The translations under genes and the position numbers were made by a program. Below, one piece after another: positions 41,902 to 50,937 of a DNA stretch of 64,000 bases. The DNA is from Bacteroidota bacterium (GTDB lineage Bacteria > Bacteroidota > Ignavibacteria > UBA10030 > UBA8401), in contig DATJPT010000008.1 in the NCBI GenBank assembly GCA_035506275.1, positions 434,001-498,000 of the forward strand. The letters are read 5' to 3'. Positions within the stretch are counted from its first letter, which is position 1. Every line of letters starts with the position of its first letter. Under the pieces are notes generated by a model that saw only the letters and a program-made list of their open reading frames with translations, did no database searches and was not told the DNA's origin.

Positions 41902-42459
41902 TTATGAGGATTTCACTGCGTCAAGTTCTCCACGCAGCGTAGAGATTTCCTGATTGGCGTGCCGCAGCCGCTCTCCGATCATCCCTGCAACTTTCAGGAC
42001 AATTTTCAAGCCGGTCCCCGGCGTCTTTTCCATGATCTCAAACAAGTCCTGGCGGAAAAATCCTATCAAATTTGTGTCGGTCAGCGCAATGACAGAAGCG
42101 GAACGCGGGGATTCATCGAGGAGCGACAATTCTCCGAAGAAGTCCCCGTCCTTCAGCACGGCAAGTTCTTTTTTGGCGCCGTTCGTTCCGAGAAGAATGA
42201 CAGAAACTTCTCCTTGTTCGACCACGTACATTCCCAGTCCCGGGTCGTTCTGAAAACAAACATATTCGCCGGCAACGTACTGCCGCCGGTGGACAATGCC
42301 CGCAACAAGGCGAAGCTCCGACGGCTTCAAGTTTTCAAACGTCGGGATCTTCATGAGCATCTCTTCAATGGAGGTCGGTTTCCGTTTGATCCGGAAGACA
42401 TTCTTCCATTCTAAATTCTCTGATTTCTGGATGATTCTTCGAAACCGTTCTATTGCCAC
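41902..42459 (-). CDS. Cyclic nucleotide-binding domain protein
   Basis: 185 residues from GTG at 42459, preceded by AAAGGAAGG as a strong ribosome binding site. Residues about 35-150 are a cNMP-binding beta barrel: IPTFENLKPSELRLVAG, YVAGEYVCFQNDPGLGMYVVEQGEVSVIL, and the phosphate cassette FFGELSLLDESPRSASVIAL. The expected Arg of the cassette is present (PRSAS). There is no helix-turn-helix; the end is a coiled-coil-like helix (ERLRHANQEISTLRGELDAV). It is not a CRP-type transcription factor but perhaps a partner for a cyclic-nucleotide response. Confidence 0.9.
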   Translation of the reverse strand: MAIERFRRIIQKSENLEWKNVFRIKRKPTSIEEMLMKIPTFENLKPSELRLVAGIVHRRQYVAGEYVCFQNDPGLGMYVVEQGEVSVILLGTNGAKKELAVLKDGDFFGELSLLDESPRSASVIALTDTNLIGFFRQDLFEIMEKTPGTGLKIVLKVAGMIGERLRHANQEISTLRGELDAVKSS

Positions 42460-42526
42460 GGCAAGCCTTCCTTTGTCCGAGCGGGACGATGAGGGTCAGG
42501 GAGCGATCGTACACAATGGTACTGCT

Positions 42527-42574
42527 AAAAGGCTCTCTCTTCAACAGGTCCGATGCGGGAGATGAAGAGAGAGC
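42527..42574 (-). terminator. Rho-independent terminator after ilvE
   Basis: A perfect 12-base-pair stem (GCTCTCTCTTCA at 42532-42543 and TGAAGAGAGAGC at 42563-42574, 19-base loop) starts 7 bases after the ilvE stop. On the minus strand it is followed by CTTTTAG, a short T tract. Confidence 0.75.
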
Positions 42575-42580
42575 ACGTTT

Positions 42581-43501
42581 CTATTTAATGAAGTATAACC
42601 ATCCATGGGGATCTTTGCCCGCCTCAACCACGCTCATGAAACGCTTTTGGAGTTCGCGGGTCACCGGCCCAGGCTTTCCTTCCCCCACCTTCATCCGGTC
42701 GACCGTTCTGATCGGGGTGATCTCGGCTGCGGTTCCCGTGAAAAAGATCTCGTCGGCGATATACAGCATCTCACGCGGAATATGCGCTTCCGTCACCGGA
42801 ATGCCCGCGTCCTTTGCAAGGGCGATCACTGAAGAACGCGTCACGCCGGGAAGCAGCGCGTCGATGAGCGGAGGAGTAACGATGCTGCCGTCCCGGACGA
42901 CAAAAATATTCTCCCCGCTCCCCTCGCTGATCTGTCCATGAGTGTCGAGGGCGATTCCTTCCGCATAGCCGTCGGCAAGCGCCTCGAGCTTGATCAGCTG
43001 GGAGTTCATGTAATTCGCCCCGGTCTTTGCCATCGTCGGAAGCGTGTTTGGGGCGGGACGCGCCCACGACGCCACGCGCACGTCGATGCCTTTCTCAAGC
43101 GCGTCGGCGCCGAGATATTTACCCCACTCCCATACCACAATGCTGACATCCACGGGACATCCGACCGGGCTCACGCCGACGTCGCCGTATCCCCGGTACA
43201 CGACCGGACGAATGTAGCAGGCTTTCAATTTGTTCGCTTTGATCGTTTCCTTGATCGCAACTTCGATCTCCTTTTTCGAGTAGGGAATTTCTGCCCGGTA
43301 AATTCTGGCGGAATCGAACAGCCGATCGATGTGCTTATCAAGGCGGAAGATCGCCGAACCTTTTTTTGTCTCGTAACAGCGAATCCCTTCAAACCAGCTG
43401 CTGCCGTAGTGAACGACGTGAGACATTACGTGAATTTTAGCGTCGTCCCAATTGACGAGCTTTCCGTTCATCCATATTTTATCAACTTTTTTCACTGCCA
43501 T
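42581..43501 (-). CDS. ilvE: Branched-chain amino acid aminotransferase
   Basis: Fold-type IV PLP transaminase interconverting Leu/Ile/Val and their 2-keto acids. It has 306 residues, normal for IlvE. Features: [29 protein letters not shown] near residue 35, [28 protein letters not shown] (with the PLP lysine region), and [18 protein letters not shown]. An AGAAGG ribosome binding site lies upstream. The gap back to the GNAT gene carries a heptamer array. A terminator follows at 42527-42574. Confidence 0.96.
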   Translation of the reverse strand: MAVKKVDKIWMNGKLVNWDDAKIHVMSHVVHYGSSWFEGIRCYETKKGSAIFRLDKHIDRLFDSARIYRAEIPYSKKEIEVAIKETIKANKLKACYIRPVVYRGYGDVGVSPVGCPVDVSIVVWEWGKYLGADALEKGIDVRVASWARPAPNTLPTMAKTGANYMNSQLIKLEALADGYAEGIALDTHGQISEGSGENIFVVRDGSIVTPPLIDALLPGVTRSSVIALAKDAGIPVTEAHIPREMLYIADEIFFTGTAAEITPIRTVDRMKVGEGKPGPVTRELQKRFMSVVEAGKDPHGWLYFIK

Positions 43502-43540
43502 AGTCGTAACCTTCTGTTGAGTTTCTTTGTTCCTGCTTCA

Positions 43541-43575
43541 ATTCCTAATCCATAATTCATAATTCATAATTGTTC
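43541..43575 (+). repeat. Tandem heptamer array, ATTCATA type, between GNAT gene and ilvE
   Basis: Five consecutive 7-base units on the plus strand: ATTCCTA, ATCCATA, ATTCATA, ATTCATA, ATTGTTC. The first four match closely and the fifth is degenerate. It abuts the stop of the GNAT gene at 43576 and lies in a 74-base gap. It resembles the arrays at 33966 and 36296 in period but not in sequence. Confidence 0.75.
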
Positions 43576-44694
43576 CTATACTTCCATCTCATAAATTCTG
43601 TACGTCTTGTACTTTTTTCCGTTCATCATTTCGGCGGCGCGGTTCATCATGACATTGTCTTCGAGGACCCAGCTCGCCTCGCCATAGCGATAACCAAGCT
43701 TTTTCGCACGCACGGCGGTCTCATAGAACAATACCCCCGCCGCTCCGGTTCGCTGGTGCTCGGGCACAACCCCAAGCACAATGATACGCACGAGGTCGAT
43801 GAGTTTCTTTTTGGTGTACAAATGGTACAAACCCGACAGCAGGCCTCCGTTCTTATTGAATTTCAGCGGAACGTTGATGTCGGGAAGAGAAAGCGCAAAA
43901 CCGATCGGCACCCCCTTTGCCTCCGCCATGATGATCAATTCCGGAACGACGACCGGTTTCAGGTCGGCGGCAAGGGCGTCGAATTCGGCGTCCGTCATCG
44001 GCACCGCTCCCCAATTTTTAGACCACGCTTTGTTGTAGACGACCTTGATCCGGTCGACTTCTTCCTTAAAATGCTTCATGTCGATCGACCGGAACGTCAG
44101 CCCTTCACGCTGCTTGACGAGGTCGTTGAATCGGACGAAACGTTCCGAGTAAACCGTGTTCTGATCGAGCAGGTATGCAAATAGATTTTTTAGCTTCTTA
44201 AGACCGTACGTCTCGAACAGCGATCCGTAGTAGGGCGGGTTATACGTCATCAGAACGACGGGAGGACGGTCAAAGCCGTCGACAAGCAAACCGTACTCGT
44301 CATTCACGGACGGGTTCGCCGGCCCGCGCATTGCCGTCATACCCTTTGACTGCAAATAGTTCTTGGCGGCGTCGAAAAGGGCATTGGCGACGGACTGGTC
44401 GTTGATCGATTCGAAGAATCCGAAGAAGCCGACCTTGTCTTGATGTTCTTTGTTGTGATGATGATTTACGATCGCGCCGATTCGCCCGACGATCTTGCCG
44501 CCGCGCTCCGCGAGAAAAAGCTCCATGTCCGAATGCGCATAGAATGGATTTTTCTTTCTGTCGATCAGCTTTTCCCTGTCCATCATCAGCGGCGGAACCC
44601 ATTGCGGGTCATTCCGATAGATATCCCATAAGAAACGAATGAATTTCTTCTCATCTTTTTTTGAGCGGACAGGTACGATTGAAATATTCTCCAT
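43576..44694 (-). CDS. GNAT-fold N-acyltransferase, candidate bacterial ceramide synthase
   Basis: 372 residues. The N-terminus SIVPVRSKKDEKKFIRFLWDIYRNDPQWVPPL is typical of the YghO-like acyltransferase family. The C-terminal GNAT domain has motif A VLGVVPEHQRTGAAGVLFYETA, with the CoA pyrophosphate loop QRTGAAG, near residue 312. It is transcribed in the same direction as serine palmitoyltransferase 86 bases upstream, across a terminator-like hairpin. In Caulobacter, ceramide synthase bCerS is a GNAT protein in the spt region, so N-acylation of 3-ketosphinganine is a plausible role. That role is inferred from context. A CAGGAG ribosome binding site precedes the ATG. Confidence 0.8.
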   Translation of the reverse strand: MENISIVPVRSKKDEKKFIRFLWDIYRNDPQWVPPLMMDREKLIDRKKNPFYAHSDMELFLAERGGKIVGRIGAIVNHHHNKEHQDKVGFFGFFESINDQSVANALFDAAKNYLQSKGMTAMRGPANPSVNDEYGLLVDGFDRPPVVLMTYNPPYYGSLFETYGLKKLKNLFAYLLDQNTVYSERFVRFNDLVKQREGLTFRSIDMKHFKEEVDRIKVVYNKAWSKNWGAVPMTDAEFDALAADLKPVVVPELIIMAEAKGVPIGFALSLPDINVPLKFNKNGGLLSGLYHLYTKKKLIDLVRIIVLGVVPEHQRTGAAGVLFYETAVRAKKLGYRYGEASWVLEDNVMMNRAAEMMNGKKYKTYRIYEMEV

Positions 44695-44715
44695 TGAGGA
44701 ACTCCTGTGCTATGA

Positions 44716-44755
44716 AAATAAAAAGCCACGCATAGGTCTTGACCCGGCGCGGCTT
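44716..44755 (-). terminator. Rho-independent terminator after serine palmitoyltransferase
   Basis: A 9-base-pair stem with one G-U (AAGCCACGC at 44723-44731 and GCGCGGCTT at 44747-44755) is followed on the minus strand by TTTTATTTTC. It lies 26 bases after the stop of the palmitoyltransferase gene and before the GNAT gene, so the two may be only partly co-transcribed. Confidence 0.7.
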
Positions 44756-44780
44756 CTTCGTGGAGAGTGAAAAAGGATCG

Positions 44781-45977
44781 TTAGTTTATCACGCCGAGCT
44801 TTTTCCCGATGGTGCCGAAAATTTCCAGGATCTTATCGAGATGCTTATCTTCATGCGTTGCCATATAGCTTGTTCTCAGCATTTCCAGTCCGGGCGGGAC
44901 GCCGGGGCGAACAAAAGCGTTCACAAAGACTCCCGCATCGTATAAGTACCGCCAGAAGACCAGCGTCTTGTCGGTTTCGCCGATGATGACGGGAACGATC
45001 GCCGATTCATGTCCATCGATAATCCTGAAGCCCATCGACTTGAATCCATTCCGCATCTTTGACGCATTGCGGTTCAGTTTCGTGATCCGCTCCGGTTCTG
45101 CTTCCAGAATATTCAGCGCGGCAAGCGCGGCGGCAACGGAAGCCGGTGTCGGGCTTGCGCTGAAGATCAGCGCCGGGGCAAAGTGCTTCATGTAATTGAT
45201 GACCGAACGTTTTCCGCAGACAAAGCCGCCGAGCGATGCAAACGTCTTGCTGAAGGTTCCCATCGTCAGGTCCACCTCGGCCTCGAGATTGAAATGGCTC
45301 GCCGTGCCGCGCCCTCCTTTGCCGATCACCCCGGTCGCGTGAGCGTCGTCGATCAAAATCCGGGCGTTGTATTTTCTTGCCGCATCAACGAGCGCGGGAA
45401 GGTTGACGATCTCTCCAGACGTGCTGAACACACCGTCCGAAACGATCAGCTTTCCGGCATCCAGAGGAAGCTTGGAAAGGACCAGCTCCAGGTGTTTCAT
45501 GTCGTTGTGCTTGTACCGAACGACGTCCGAAGTCATTCCGGCAGCGATCAAGTTGCCGGCAACGATGCAGGCATGATTGTCCTTGTCCGAGACGACGTAT
45601 TCGCCCCGCTGCACAAGCGTCGGGATGATTCCTTGAGCGGTTTGAAACCCCGTGCTGAAGAGAAGGCATTCTTCGCTCCCGAGAAACTTTGCCAGGCGGC
45701 CTTCCAGCTCGACATGAAGATCAAGAGTGCCGGTCAGGTAACGCGATCCCGAGCATCCGGTACCGTATTTAGCGACGGCTTTCGCCGCCGCCTCTTTTAC
45801 TTTTGGATGTGCGGTCAGGCCGAGATAATTGTTGGAGCCTGCCATAATGACCTGCCGTCCTTCCATCTGAACGACTGGTCCTTCGTTTGCCTGTATCGGG
45901 CGAAAATACGGGTAGTAACCTTTTTGTTTAACCTCATCAGCAAGAGTGAAATTCGAACATTTATCAAATAGATCCAA
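44781..45977 (-). CDS. Serine palmitoyltransferase / alpha-oxoamine synthase
   Basis: A PLP enzyme of the alpha-oxoamine synthase family that condenses an acyl-CoA with an amino acid, here probably palmitoyl-CoA and serine to 3-ketosphinganine. It has 398 residues from TTG at 45977 ([20 protein letters not shown]). That TTG is preceded by AAGGAGA with 4 bases spacing, and the predicted N-terminus aligns with family members. The upstream ATG at 46097 has no such site. Signatures: [55 protein letters not shown] and the PLP lysine in [15 protein letters not shown] (2-amino-3-ketobutyrate CoA ligase) or BioF are alternatives. The neighbours favour sphingolipid synthesis. Confidence 0.85.
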   Translation of the reverse strand: MDLFDKCSNFTLADEVKQKGYYPYFRPIQANEGPVVQMEGRQVIMAGSNNYLGLTAHPKVKEAAAKAVAKYGTGCSGSRYLTGTLDLHVELEGRLAKFLGSEECLLFSTGFQTAQGIIPTLVQRGEYVVSDKDNHACIVAGNLIAAGMTSDVVRYKHNDMKHLELVLSKLPLDAGKLIVSDGVFSTSGEIVNLPALVDAARKYNARILIDDAHATGVIGKGGRGTASHFNLEAEVDLTMGTFSKTFASLGGFVCGKRSVINYMKHFAPALIFSASPTPASVAAALAALNILEAEPERITKLNRNASKMRNGFKSMGFRIIDGHESAIVPVIIGETDKTLVFWRYLYDAGVFVNAFVRPGVPPGLEMLRTSYMATHEDKHLDKILEIFGTIGKKLGVIN

Positions 45978-45988
45978 GATGTCTCCTT
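45978..45988 (-). promoter_or_regulatory. Ribosome binding site deciding a TTG start
   Basis: On the minus strand AAGGAGA (45988-45982) is followed by CATC and TTG at 45977. It is a near-perfect Shine-Dalgarno sequence at normal spacing and is the main reason for choosing TTG as the palmitoyltransferase start. Confidence 0.8.
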
Positions 45989-46058
45989 GTGAAAGTATTT
46001 TCCCATCACCGCAAAATCTCTCATACGCAACCCCGCAATCTACCTTTAATAAGTTACG

Positions 46059-46087
46059 TTGATTATTAAAAGTGTTTTCAATATACT
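46059..46087 (+). promoter_or_regulatory. Promoter of the plus-strand NAD-dependent reductase gene
   Basis: TTGATT (46059-46064), a 17-base spacer, and TATACT (46082-46087) lie 34 bases upstream of the ATG at 46122. Each element has two or fewer mismatches to the sigma-70 consensus. It lies in the divergent gap with the palmitoyltransferase gene. Confidence 0.6.
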
Positions 46088-46121
46088 CTATCGTCAAAAA
46101 AAAGTCAACCGAAAGAACGTC

Positions 46122-47111
46122 ATGAGTTCACCGATCGCCTTCGTTACCGGCGGCACAGGTTTTATCGGCAGCCATCTTGTTGAACGGTTGCTCGCCAAAG
46201 GATACATGGTCCGCTGCCTCATCCGCAACGATAAAAAGAAGGGATATCTCGAAAAGCTCCCGGTCGAGTTTTTTGTCGGCGACCTTTTTTCAACGGAAGT
46301 TCTCGCGAAGGGAATTTCCGGGGCCGATTTCGTCTACCATGTCGCCGGGGTCGTCGGGTCGAGGAACAAAGAAGGTTTCTACAGGCAGAACAGGGACGGG
46401 ACCAGGAACGTTGTCGAATGCACGGCGCATGTCAACCCGAGGCTGAAAAAATTCGTTTTTGTCAGCAGCGGTGCGGCAGTCGGTCCGGCGAACGCCTCAT
46501 CCATGGTGAACGAGACGACCCCCTACCATCCGATCACGACGTACGGCAAAAGCAAGATGGAAGCGGAACTGGAAGTATTGAAGTTCAAGGATTCCCTGCC
46601 GATAACGATCGTTCGTCCGACGGCCGTGTACGGTCCGCGCGATCCTGCAACGTTCGATTATTTTAATACGATGAACAAAGGGCTTGAGCCGCTTGTCGGT
46701 TTCAAAGATAAGCTTGTCAGCCTCGTGCACTCCACCGACCTCGTGACCGGAATTATTCTTGCGGGGGAAACCGGCCTTTCCACCGGCCAGGCATATTTTC
46801 TTGGAAGCGAACGCCCGTACACCTGGAGCGAGATCGGAGAGACGACGAAGAAAGTGATCGGCAGAAATGTTTTCAGGGTGAGGCTCCCCGAACCGCTGGT
46901 CTATGCCGTCGCCGCGGTCGCCGGCCTCTTGTCCTCGTTCAGCGACAAGCCGTCCGTCCTGAATTTCGAAAAAGGGCGCGACATGGTGCAGGACTCTTGG
47001 ACATTCGATTCGTCCAAGGCCAAACGCGAACTCGGATACAACCCGTCCGTAACGCTCGTCGATGGCATACAGGAAACGGTGGAGTGGTACAGAAAGAATG
47101 GCTGGATGTAA
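46122..47111 (+). CDS. NAD-dependent epimerase/dehydratase family protein, candidate ceramide reductase
   Basis: 329 residues, extended short-chain dehydrogenase. From ATG at 46122 it opens [23 protein letters not shown], the NAD(P) motif GxxGxxG. The catalytic YxxxK is Y-G-K-S-K in [13 protein letters not shown] (preceded by Ser/Thr-rich [10 protein letters not shown]). It is divergent from serine palmitoyltransferase. In Caulobacter and Bacteroides the cerR product, an SDR of this kind, reduces the 3-keto group of the ceramide precursor, so that role fits here. Other roles in nucleotide-sugar or isoprenoid metabolism are possible. The upstream in-frame extension (46059) overlaps the promoter and is not used. 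Confidence 0.83.
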   Translation: MSSPIAFVTGGTGFIGSHLVERLLAKGYMVRCLIRNDKKKGYLEKLPVEFFVGDLFSTEVLAKGISGADFVYHVAGVVGSRNKEGFYRQNRDGTRNVVECTAHVNPRLKKFVFVSSGAAVGPANASSMVNETTPYHPITTYGKSKMEAELEVLKFKDSLPITIVRPTAVYGPRDPATFDYFNTMNKGLEPLVGFKDKLVSLVHSTDLVTGIILAGETGLSTGQAYFLGSERPYTWSEIGETTKKVIGRNVFRVRLPEPLVYAVAAVAGLLSSFSDKPSVLNFEKGRDMVQDSWTFDSSKAKRELGYNPSVTLVDGIQETVEWYRKNGWM

Positions 47112-47234
47112 AAGTGATGCTGTTTCCCGAACCAGCGCTCACACGTCGTTAGATTTTTCCCCTTCAACCCGTATTGAAACCCTCTCCGATTTTCGATATA
47201 TTTGTCCAACCAACATCAGCCACATCACGCACGA

Positions 47235-48653
47235 ATGCCGAAGCAGCGCCGTAACGATTTCCTGATCCCGCTCCTTGCCGTTGTCTCGGACGCCGCCGCC
47301 ATTGAAGCGGCATTTCTGGCCTCGTACTGGCTCCGTTTTTTTTCTCCGCTGACGTCAACCTTCGAAGTCACGCTCGGCATTCCGCCGCTGTCGACGTACG
47401 TTGGCAGCTCGCTGATCTTCATCCCGATATGGCTGGCTGTTTTCCAATCGCGCAAGCTGTACGGCGCGCGCCGCAATTCGCATCTGAGCGACGAGTTCTT
47501 TGCGATCGTCCGGGTGGTGACCATCGGCCTGCTCATCATCATGAGCGCCACGTTCTTCTATCGAGGATTCTCGTATTCGCGCGGCGTCTTCATTCTCTTG
47601 TGGGCGACCTCCATCGCAACGATCACCATCGGCCGATTTTTGATCATGGAGTTCGAGAAGTTTCTCTACCGGCAAGGGAAAGAATTGAAGACCGTCGCCA
47701 TTGTCGGCTCAAACACTACCGCCGACGGCATTTTTTCGCTTCTTTCTTCCCATCATTCTCTCGGATACGAAGTGGTCGGCTATTATGCCGAAACTCCGGC
47801 TCACGCTTCTCTGAATCTTTCCCGCGCAACGTATCTCGGCTCGCTCAAAGAACTTCCCGCAGGTGTCACCACGTACCGTCTTCAAGCCGCATTGATCGCG
47901 CTGCCGTACTCCGACCATCCGCAGCTCCTGGAAATGATCCGTGATGCTGAAGGGGTGAACGTTGAACTGATGATGGTCCCCGACATGCTCGATATGATGA
48001 CCAGCCGCGTCCGCATTCAGGATATCGAGGGGATCCCGTTTCTCAAGATCAAGGAAATACCGCTCTCAACCTGGAACCGCATCAGCAAGCGCGCCTTCGA
48101 CGTCGTTTTCTCGACCGTCGTTCTTCTGCTGACTCTCCCGGTCACGATCATTCTTGCTGTGATCATCAAAGCGACCTCCCGCGGTCCGATCTTTTTCAAC
48201 CAGGAAAGAATCAGCCTAGACGGCAAACCCTTCAGCGTCATTAAGTTCAGGACCATGCGGACGGACGCGGAGGAATCGACCGGTCCGGTGCGTGCCAAGA
48301 AGGGAGATGCCCGTGCGACATCGATCGGAAGAATTCTCCGCCGGACGAGCCTGGACGAGCTTCCGCAATTATGGAATGTGCTCACCGGACACATGAGCAT
48401 CGTGGGTCCGAGACCGGAGCGGCCGTTTTTCGTTGAACAGTTCAAAGAGAAAATTCCGCGCTATCTTGAACGTCATCGTGTAAAAACCGGAATGACGGGA
48501 TGGGCGCAGGTCAACGGACTCCGCGGCGATGCCCCCATCGAAGAGCGGACCAAGTACGACATCTATTACGTCGAAAATTGGTCTCTCGTATTCGACATGA
48601 AAATCATCTTAAAGACGATCCGTGCGGTGATCTTCGGGAAGGATGCTTATTGA
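47235..48653 (+). CDS. Exopolysaccharide polyprenyl glycosylphosphotransferase
   Basis: Transfers the first sugar phosphate from a nucleotide sugar to undecaprenyl phosphate, starting a polysaccharide repeat unit. It has 472 residues from ATG at 47235 (MPKQRRNDFLIPLLAVVSDA). Four N-terminal membrane helices are followed by a Rossmann-like middle domain. The C-terminal catalytic domain (WbaP/WcaJ type) starts KRAFDVVFSTVVLLLTLPVTIILAV and contains RTMRTDAEEST, RRTSLDELPQLWNVLTGHMSIVGPRPERPFFVEQF and GMTGWAQVNGLRGD. No other polysaccharide genes are adjacent apart from the divergent lipid cluster, so the polymer is unknown. Confidence 0.95.
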   Translation: MPKQRRNDFLIPLLAVVSDAAAIEAAFLASYWLRFFSPLTSTFEVTLGIPPLSTYVGSSLIFIPIWLAVFQSRKLYGARRNSHLSDEFFAIVRVVTIGLLIIMSATFFYRGFSYSRGVFILLWATSIATITIGRFLIMEFEKFLYRQGKELKTVAIVGSNTTADGIFSLLSSHHSLGYEVVGYYAETPAHASLNLSRATYLGSLKELPAGVTTYRLQAALIALPYSDHPQLLEMIRDAEGVNVELMMVPDMLDMMTSRVRIQDIEGIPFLKIKEIPLSTWNRISKRAFDVVFSTVVLLLTLPVTIILAVIIKATSRGPIFFNQERISLDGKPFSVIKFRTMRTDAEESTGPVRAKKGDARATSIGRILRRTSLDELPQLWNVLTGHMSIVGPRPERPFFVEQFKEKIPRYLERHRVKTGMTGWAQVNGLRGDAPIEERTKYDIYYVENWSLVFDMKIILKTIRAVIFGKDAY

Positions 48654-48685
48654 GGCTCAATGAACCATCGATGCGGTAAACAACT

Positions 48686-48982
48686 ATGATCCCGTTGTTT
48701 GTGTTCTACGTTCACACCATTGCGGCAGTGTACGCTTTCACACAGCAGTACCAGGAGGAAGGCATTGGAGCCGGCGCCCTGGCGGTGGCCTTCATGGGAA
48801 TTATTTTTTCAGTCGGATGGAGCATCAGCACGTTCATATTGAAATTTATTATCAGCGAAAGAGGATTCGGGCTGTACTGCAACCGGGACGCTCTTTCTCT
48901 CGCCCTGTTGACGGCGGGTGAGGCGATATTTTACTATTTGTATCTCAGGGGGATGAAAAAGAAAGGCGCTACTTCATCTTGA
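48686..48982 (+). CDS. Small hypothetical membrane protein
   Basis: 98 residues with three hydrophobic segments, near 4-20, 27-54 and 69-88, and a basic C-terminal tail (RGMKKKGATSS). I do not recognise the family. It follows the glycosylphosphotransferase by 32 bases on the same strand. Its last 14 bases overlap the 3' end of the convergent TonB gene. Codon use and hydrophobicity look like a real gene, but no ribosome binding site is obvious. Confidence 0.6.
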   Translation: MIPLFVFYVHTIAAVYAFTQQYQEEGIGAGALAVAFMGIIFSVGWSISTFILKFIISERGFGLYCNRDALSLALLTAGEAIFYYLYLRGMKKKGATSS

Positions 48983-49763
48983 AGTTGAAGGTGATGGTGC
49001 ATTGCTGGTCGAGCGCCGGCTGAGAGCTTTGCAGGGCCTGAAATCTCCACAGCTTGACCTCTTTGATGGCTGCATCTTCCAATCGCGTATCCCCTTTTCG
49101 GAGCGGTTGAATCGACTTGACGGTTCCCCGCGGCTGAACGACCACGCGCAGCCGAATTTGCGCTTCGACGTTCACGCCTTGCGGATATTTCGGCAGGTCC
49201 CCCGAGAGAAGGTTCCGCACTTTTCCCCCCGCCCACTGGACATTATAGGAGATATTATCCCCGATCGTGCCACCGCCTCCTCCGGCATTAAAGGGCGGCG
49301 CCACGTCTGATCCGTTCGGGACTCCCGGTTTTCCCGTCGCATCTTTTTCTCCCCCCGGAAACCCCGGCGTCGAGGCAGACGGGGCCTCCCTCTGAACATC
49401 CGCCATGCCTTTTCGTTCTCCGGGCATCGCTACCGGATTGTCATTCTCTTCTATTTTCTTGGTCGGCCGCTCGCTGACGACTTCATCGGACGGAAGGGCA
49501 TGCTGCTGGGTGGGAAGATCCACGCCGACCCCCGATGCGGGAACGCCGGTCTGTCCAGCCGGAGGAGGAGCGGCTCCTTCGGGAAGCACGTCGCCTTTGG
49601 GCATCGGTCCAAAGGAAGAGGCAGATCCTCCTCCAAAAGAGAACTCCACAAATTCCTGCTGTTGTTGATCGGGCTGCGCCGGTCGGACAACAAACAGCAA
49701 ACATCCCGCGGCAATGTGGAAGAGAATGGAACCGGTCCAGCCCAGTGTAGTTTCGCGTGACAT
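48969..49763 (-). CDS. tonB: TonB family energy transducer
   Basis: 264 residues: a membrane anchor at about 8-25 (GWTGSILFHIAAGCLLFVV), a long Pro/Gly-rich periplasmic spacer (about 30-165), and a C-terminal TonB-like domain from about 180 (KYPQGVNVEAQIRLRVVVQPRGTVKSIQPLRKGD) with AAIKEVKLWRFQAL before the end. The middle spacer suits a protein crossing the periplasm. It is the last gene of the TPR-barrel-SPOR-ExbB-ExbD-TonB operon, 10 bases after exbD. It would couple the proton gradient to an outer-membrane partner, most simply the barrel protein of the same operon. Confidence 0.9.
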   Translation of the reverse strand: MSRETTLGWTGSILFHIAAGCLLFVVRPAQPDQQQQEFVEFSFGGGSASSFGPMPKGDVLPEGAAPPPAGQTGVPASGVGVDLPTQQHALPSDEVVSERPTKKIEENDNPVAMPGERKGMADVQREAPSASTPGFPGGEKDATGKPGVPNGSDVAPPFNAGGGGGTIGDNISYNVQWAGGKVRNLLSGDLPKYPQGVNVEAQIRLRVVVQPRGTVKSIQPLRKGDTRLEDAAIKEVKLWRFQALQSSQPALDQQCTITFNFKMK

Positions 49764-49773
49764 GGGAGGCTTC

Positions 49774-50187
49774 TTATTGTCCTGCCTGCGTCGGCGATTC
49801 TGTTGCGATCATGAACCGCTGCGCGCCGACTCCTTTGGCAATGTCGATCAAATCGACGGCACTCTGCAGGGATACTGACTGGTCGGCCCGCACGACGATC
49901 ACATGGTCGCGGTCACGGTCGATGATGGGGATAAGTTTTTGCGCCAGCGTCGTTCTTGTGACCTCCTCATTCCCCAAAAAGATCCTTCCCGTGCTTGTCA
50001 ACGTCACGACCGATTGACGGTCGGACTGTACTTCCCCCGTCTGCATCTTCGGCAGTTGTACTTTAATGCCGGGGTTGACGACGAAAGACCATGAAAGGAG
50101 AAAAAAGATGAGCCACTGCATCACCATATCGGCGAACGATGCATAATTGAAGGCCGGATTAAATTTATTTCGCGCGGGGAATTTCAT
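49774..50187 (-). CDS. exbD: ExbD-type biopolymer transport protein
   Basis: 137 residues with one N-terminal membrane helix (about 20-37, SFADMVMQWLIFFLLSWSFVV). Asp20 corresponds to the essential Asp of ExbD/TolR/MotB helices. A periplasmic domain follows (TGRIFLGNEEVTRTTLAQKL, VRADQSVSLQSAVDLIDIAK). Fourteen bases separate it from exbB and 10 from tonB. Confidence 0.93.
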   Translation of the reverse strand: MKFPARNKFNPAFNYASFADMVMQWLIFFLLSWSFVVNPGIKVQLPKMQTGEVQSDRQSVVTLTSTGRIFLGNEEVTRTTLAQKLIPIIDRDRDHVIVVRADQSVSLQSAVDLIDIAKGVGAQRFMIATESPTQAGQ

Positions 50188-50201
50188 TGCATCTCCGATC
50201 G

Positions 50202-50912
50202 TTAATCTTTCGGCTCGAAGAACTCGTCCTCTTCGGAGAACACTCTCTTCGCACGCTGATCCTTGCCGCCGGCGTGGGGAGCCGGTTCGGCTGCGGGGTG
50301 CGCATTCGGCTTCATATAGCCGAGAAATTCATCAGTTGCGGCTTCGAGAGAGAACGTGATCTGACTCACTCTCCCCACAAAATAATTATAGAACCCGAGC
50401 GCAGGAATGCCGACGACCAGACCGAACGCGCTGGAGAGCATCGCTTCCCATATTCCTCCGGCGAGGTTTCCGGAGTTCACGTTCCCCCCGAGCATCTCGA
50501 TCGTCCGAAAAGCATTGATCATTCCCACCACCGTCCCAAGGAACCCGAGCATCGGCCCGATGCCGGCGATGTTCGCAAGAATTCCGAGATGATTCTCGAG
50601 ACGGTTCACTTCTTCCTTCCCCGCGGATTCGATCGTCGACCGTACCGCTTCGGGGCCGCTCTCGATACTGGCAACCCCTTTGCGCAGGACCGTCGGAACG
50701 GTCGCATTACTTTGTGAACAGGCATTGAGGGCGCCGACGATATCGTTCCGAGACAAGGCGCTGCGCAGCTTCAGCATCAGGGGCTTCGCATCGAACTTCG
50801 CCCGGCTTAGGACGAAGAACCGTTCGAAGATGATCGCCACCGCGAGAAGAGAACACAAGAAGATCGGCCACATCACAATCCCGCCCTTCAAAAAAAGCTC
50901 AAGTAGATTCAT
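50202..50912 (-). CDS. exbB: ExbB/TolQ/MotA-type proton channel
   Basis: 236 residues with three hydrophobic segments: about 12-28, then LGILANIAGIGPMLGFLGTVVGMINAF (about 107-133) and SAFGLVVGIPALGFYNYFV (about 157-175). GPMLGFLGTVVGMI is the MotA/TolQ/ExbB signature. It assembles with ExbD to drive TonB. The C-terminal tail is charged. Its position between the SPOR gene and exbD puts it in the envelope operon. Confidence 0.95.
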   Translation of the reverse strand: MNLLELFLKGGIVMWPIFLCSLLAVAIIFERFFVLSRAKFDAKPLMLKLRSALSRNDIVGALNACSQSNATVPTVLRKGVASIESGPEAVRSTIESAGKEEVNRLENHLGILANIAGIGPMLGFLGTVVGMINAFRTIEMLGGNVNSGNLAGGIWEAMLSSAFGLVVGIPALGFYNYFVGRVSQITFSLEAATDEFLGYMKPNAHPAAEPAPHAGGKDQRAKRVFSEEDEFFEPKD

Positions 50913-50937
50913 CTATGCTCCTTTACGCAGTCTGGAT

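Noticed and set aside
45978-46097. N-terminal extension of the palmitoyltransferase from ATG 46097
   Set aside because: It lacks a ribosome binding site and runs through the divergent promoter. The TTG at 45977 has AAGGAGA and fits the family start.
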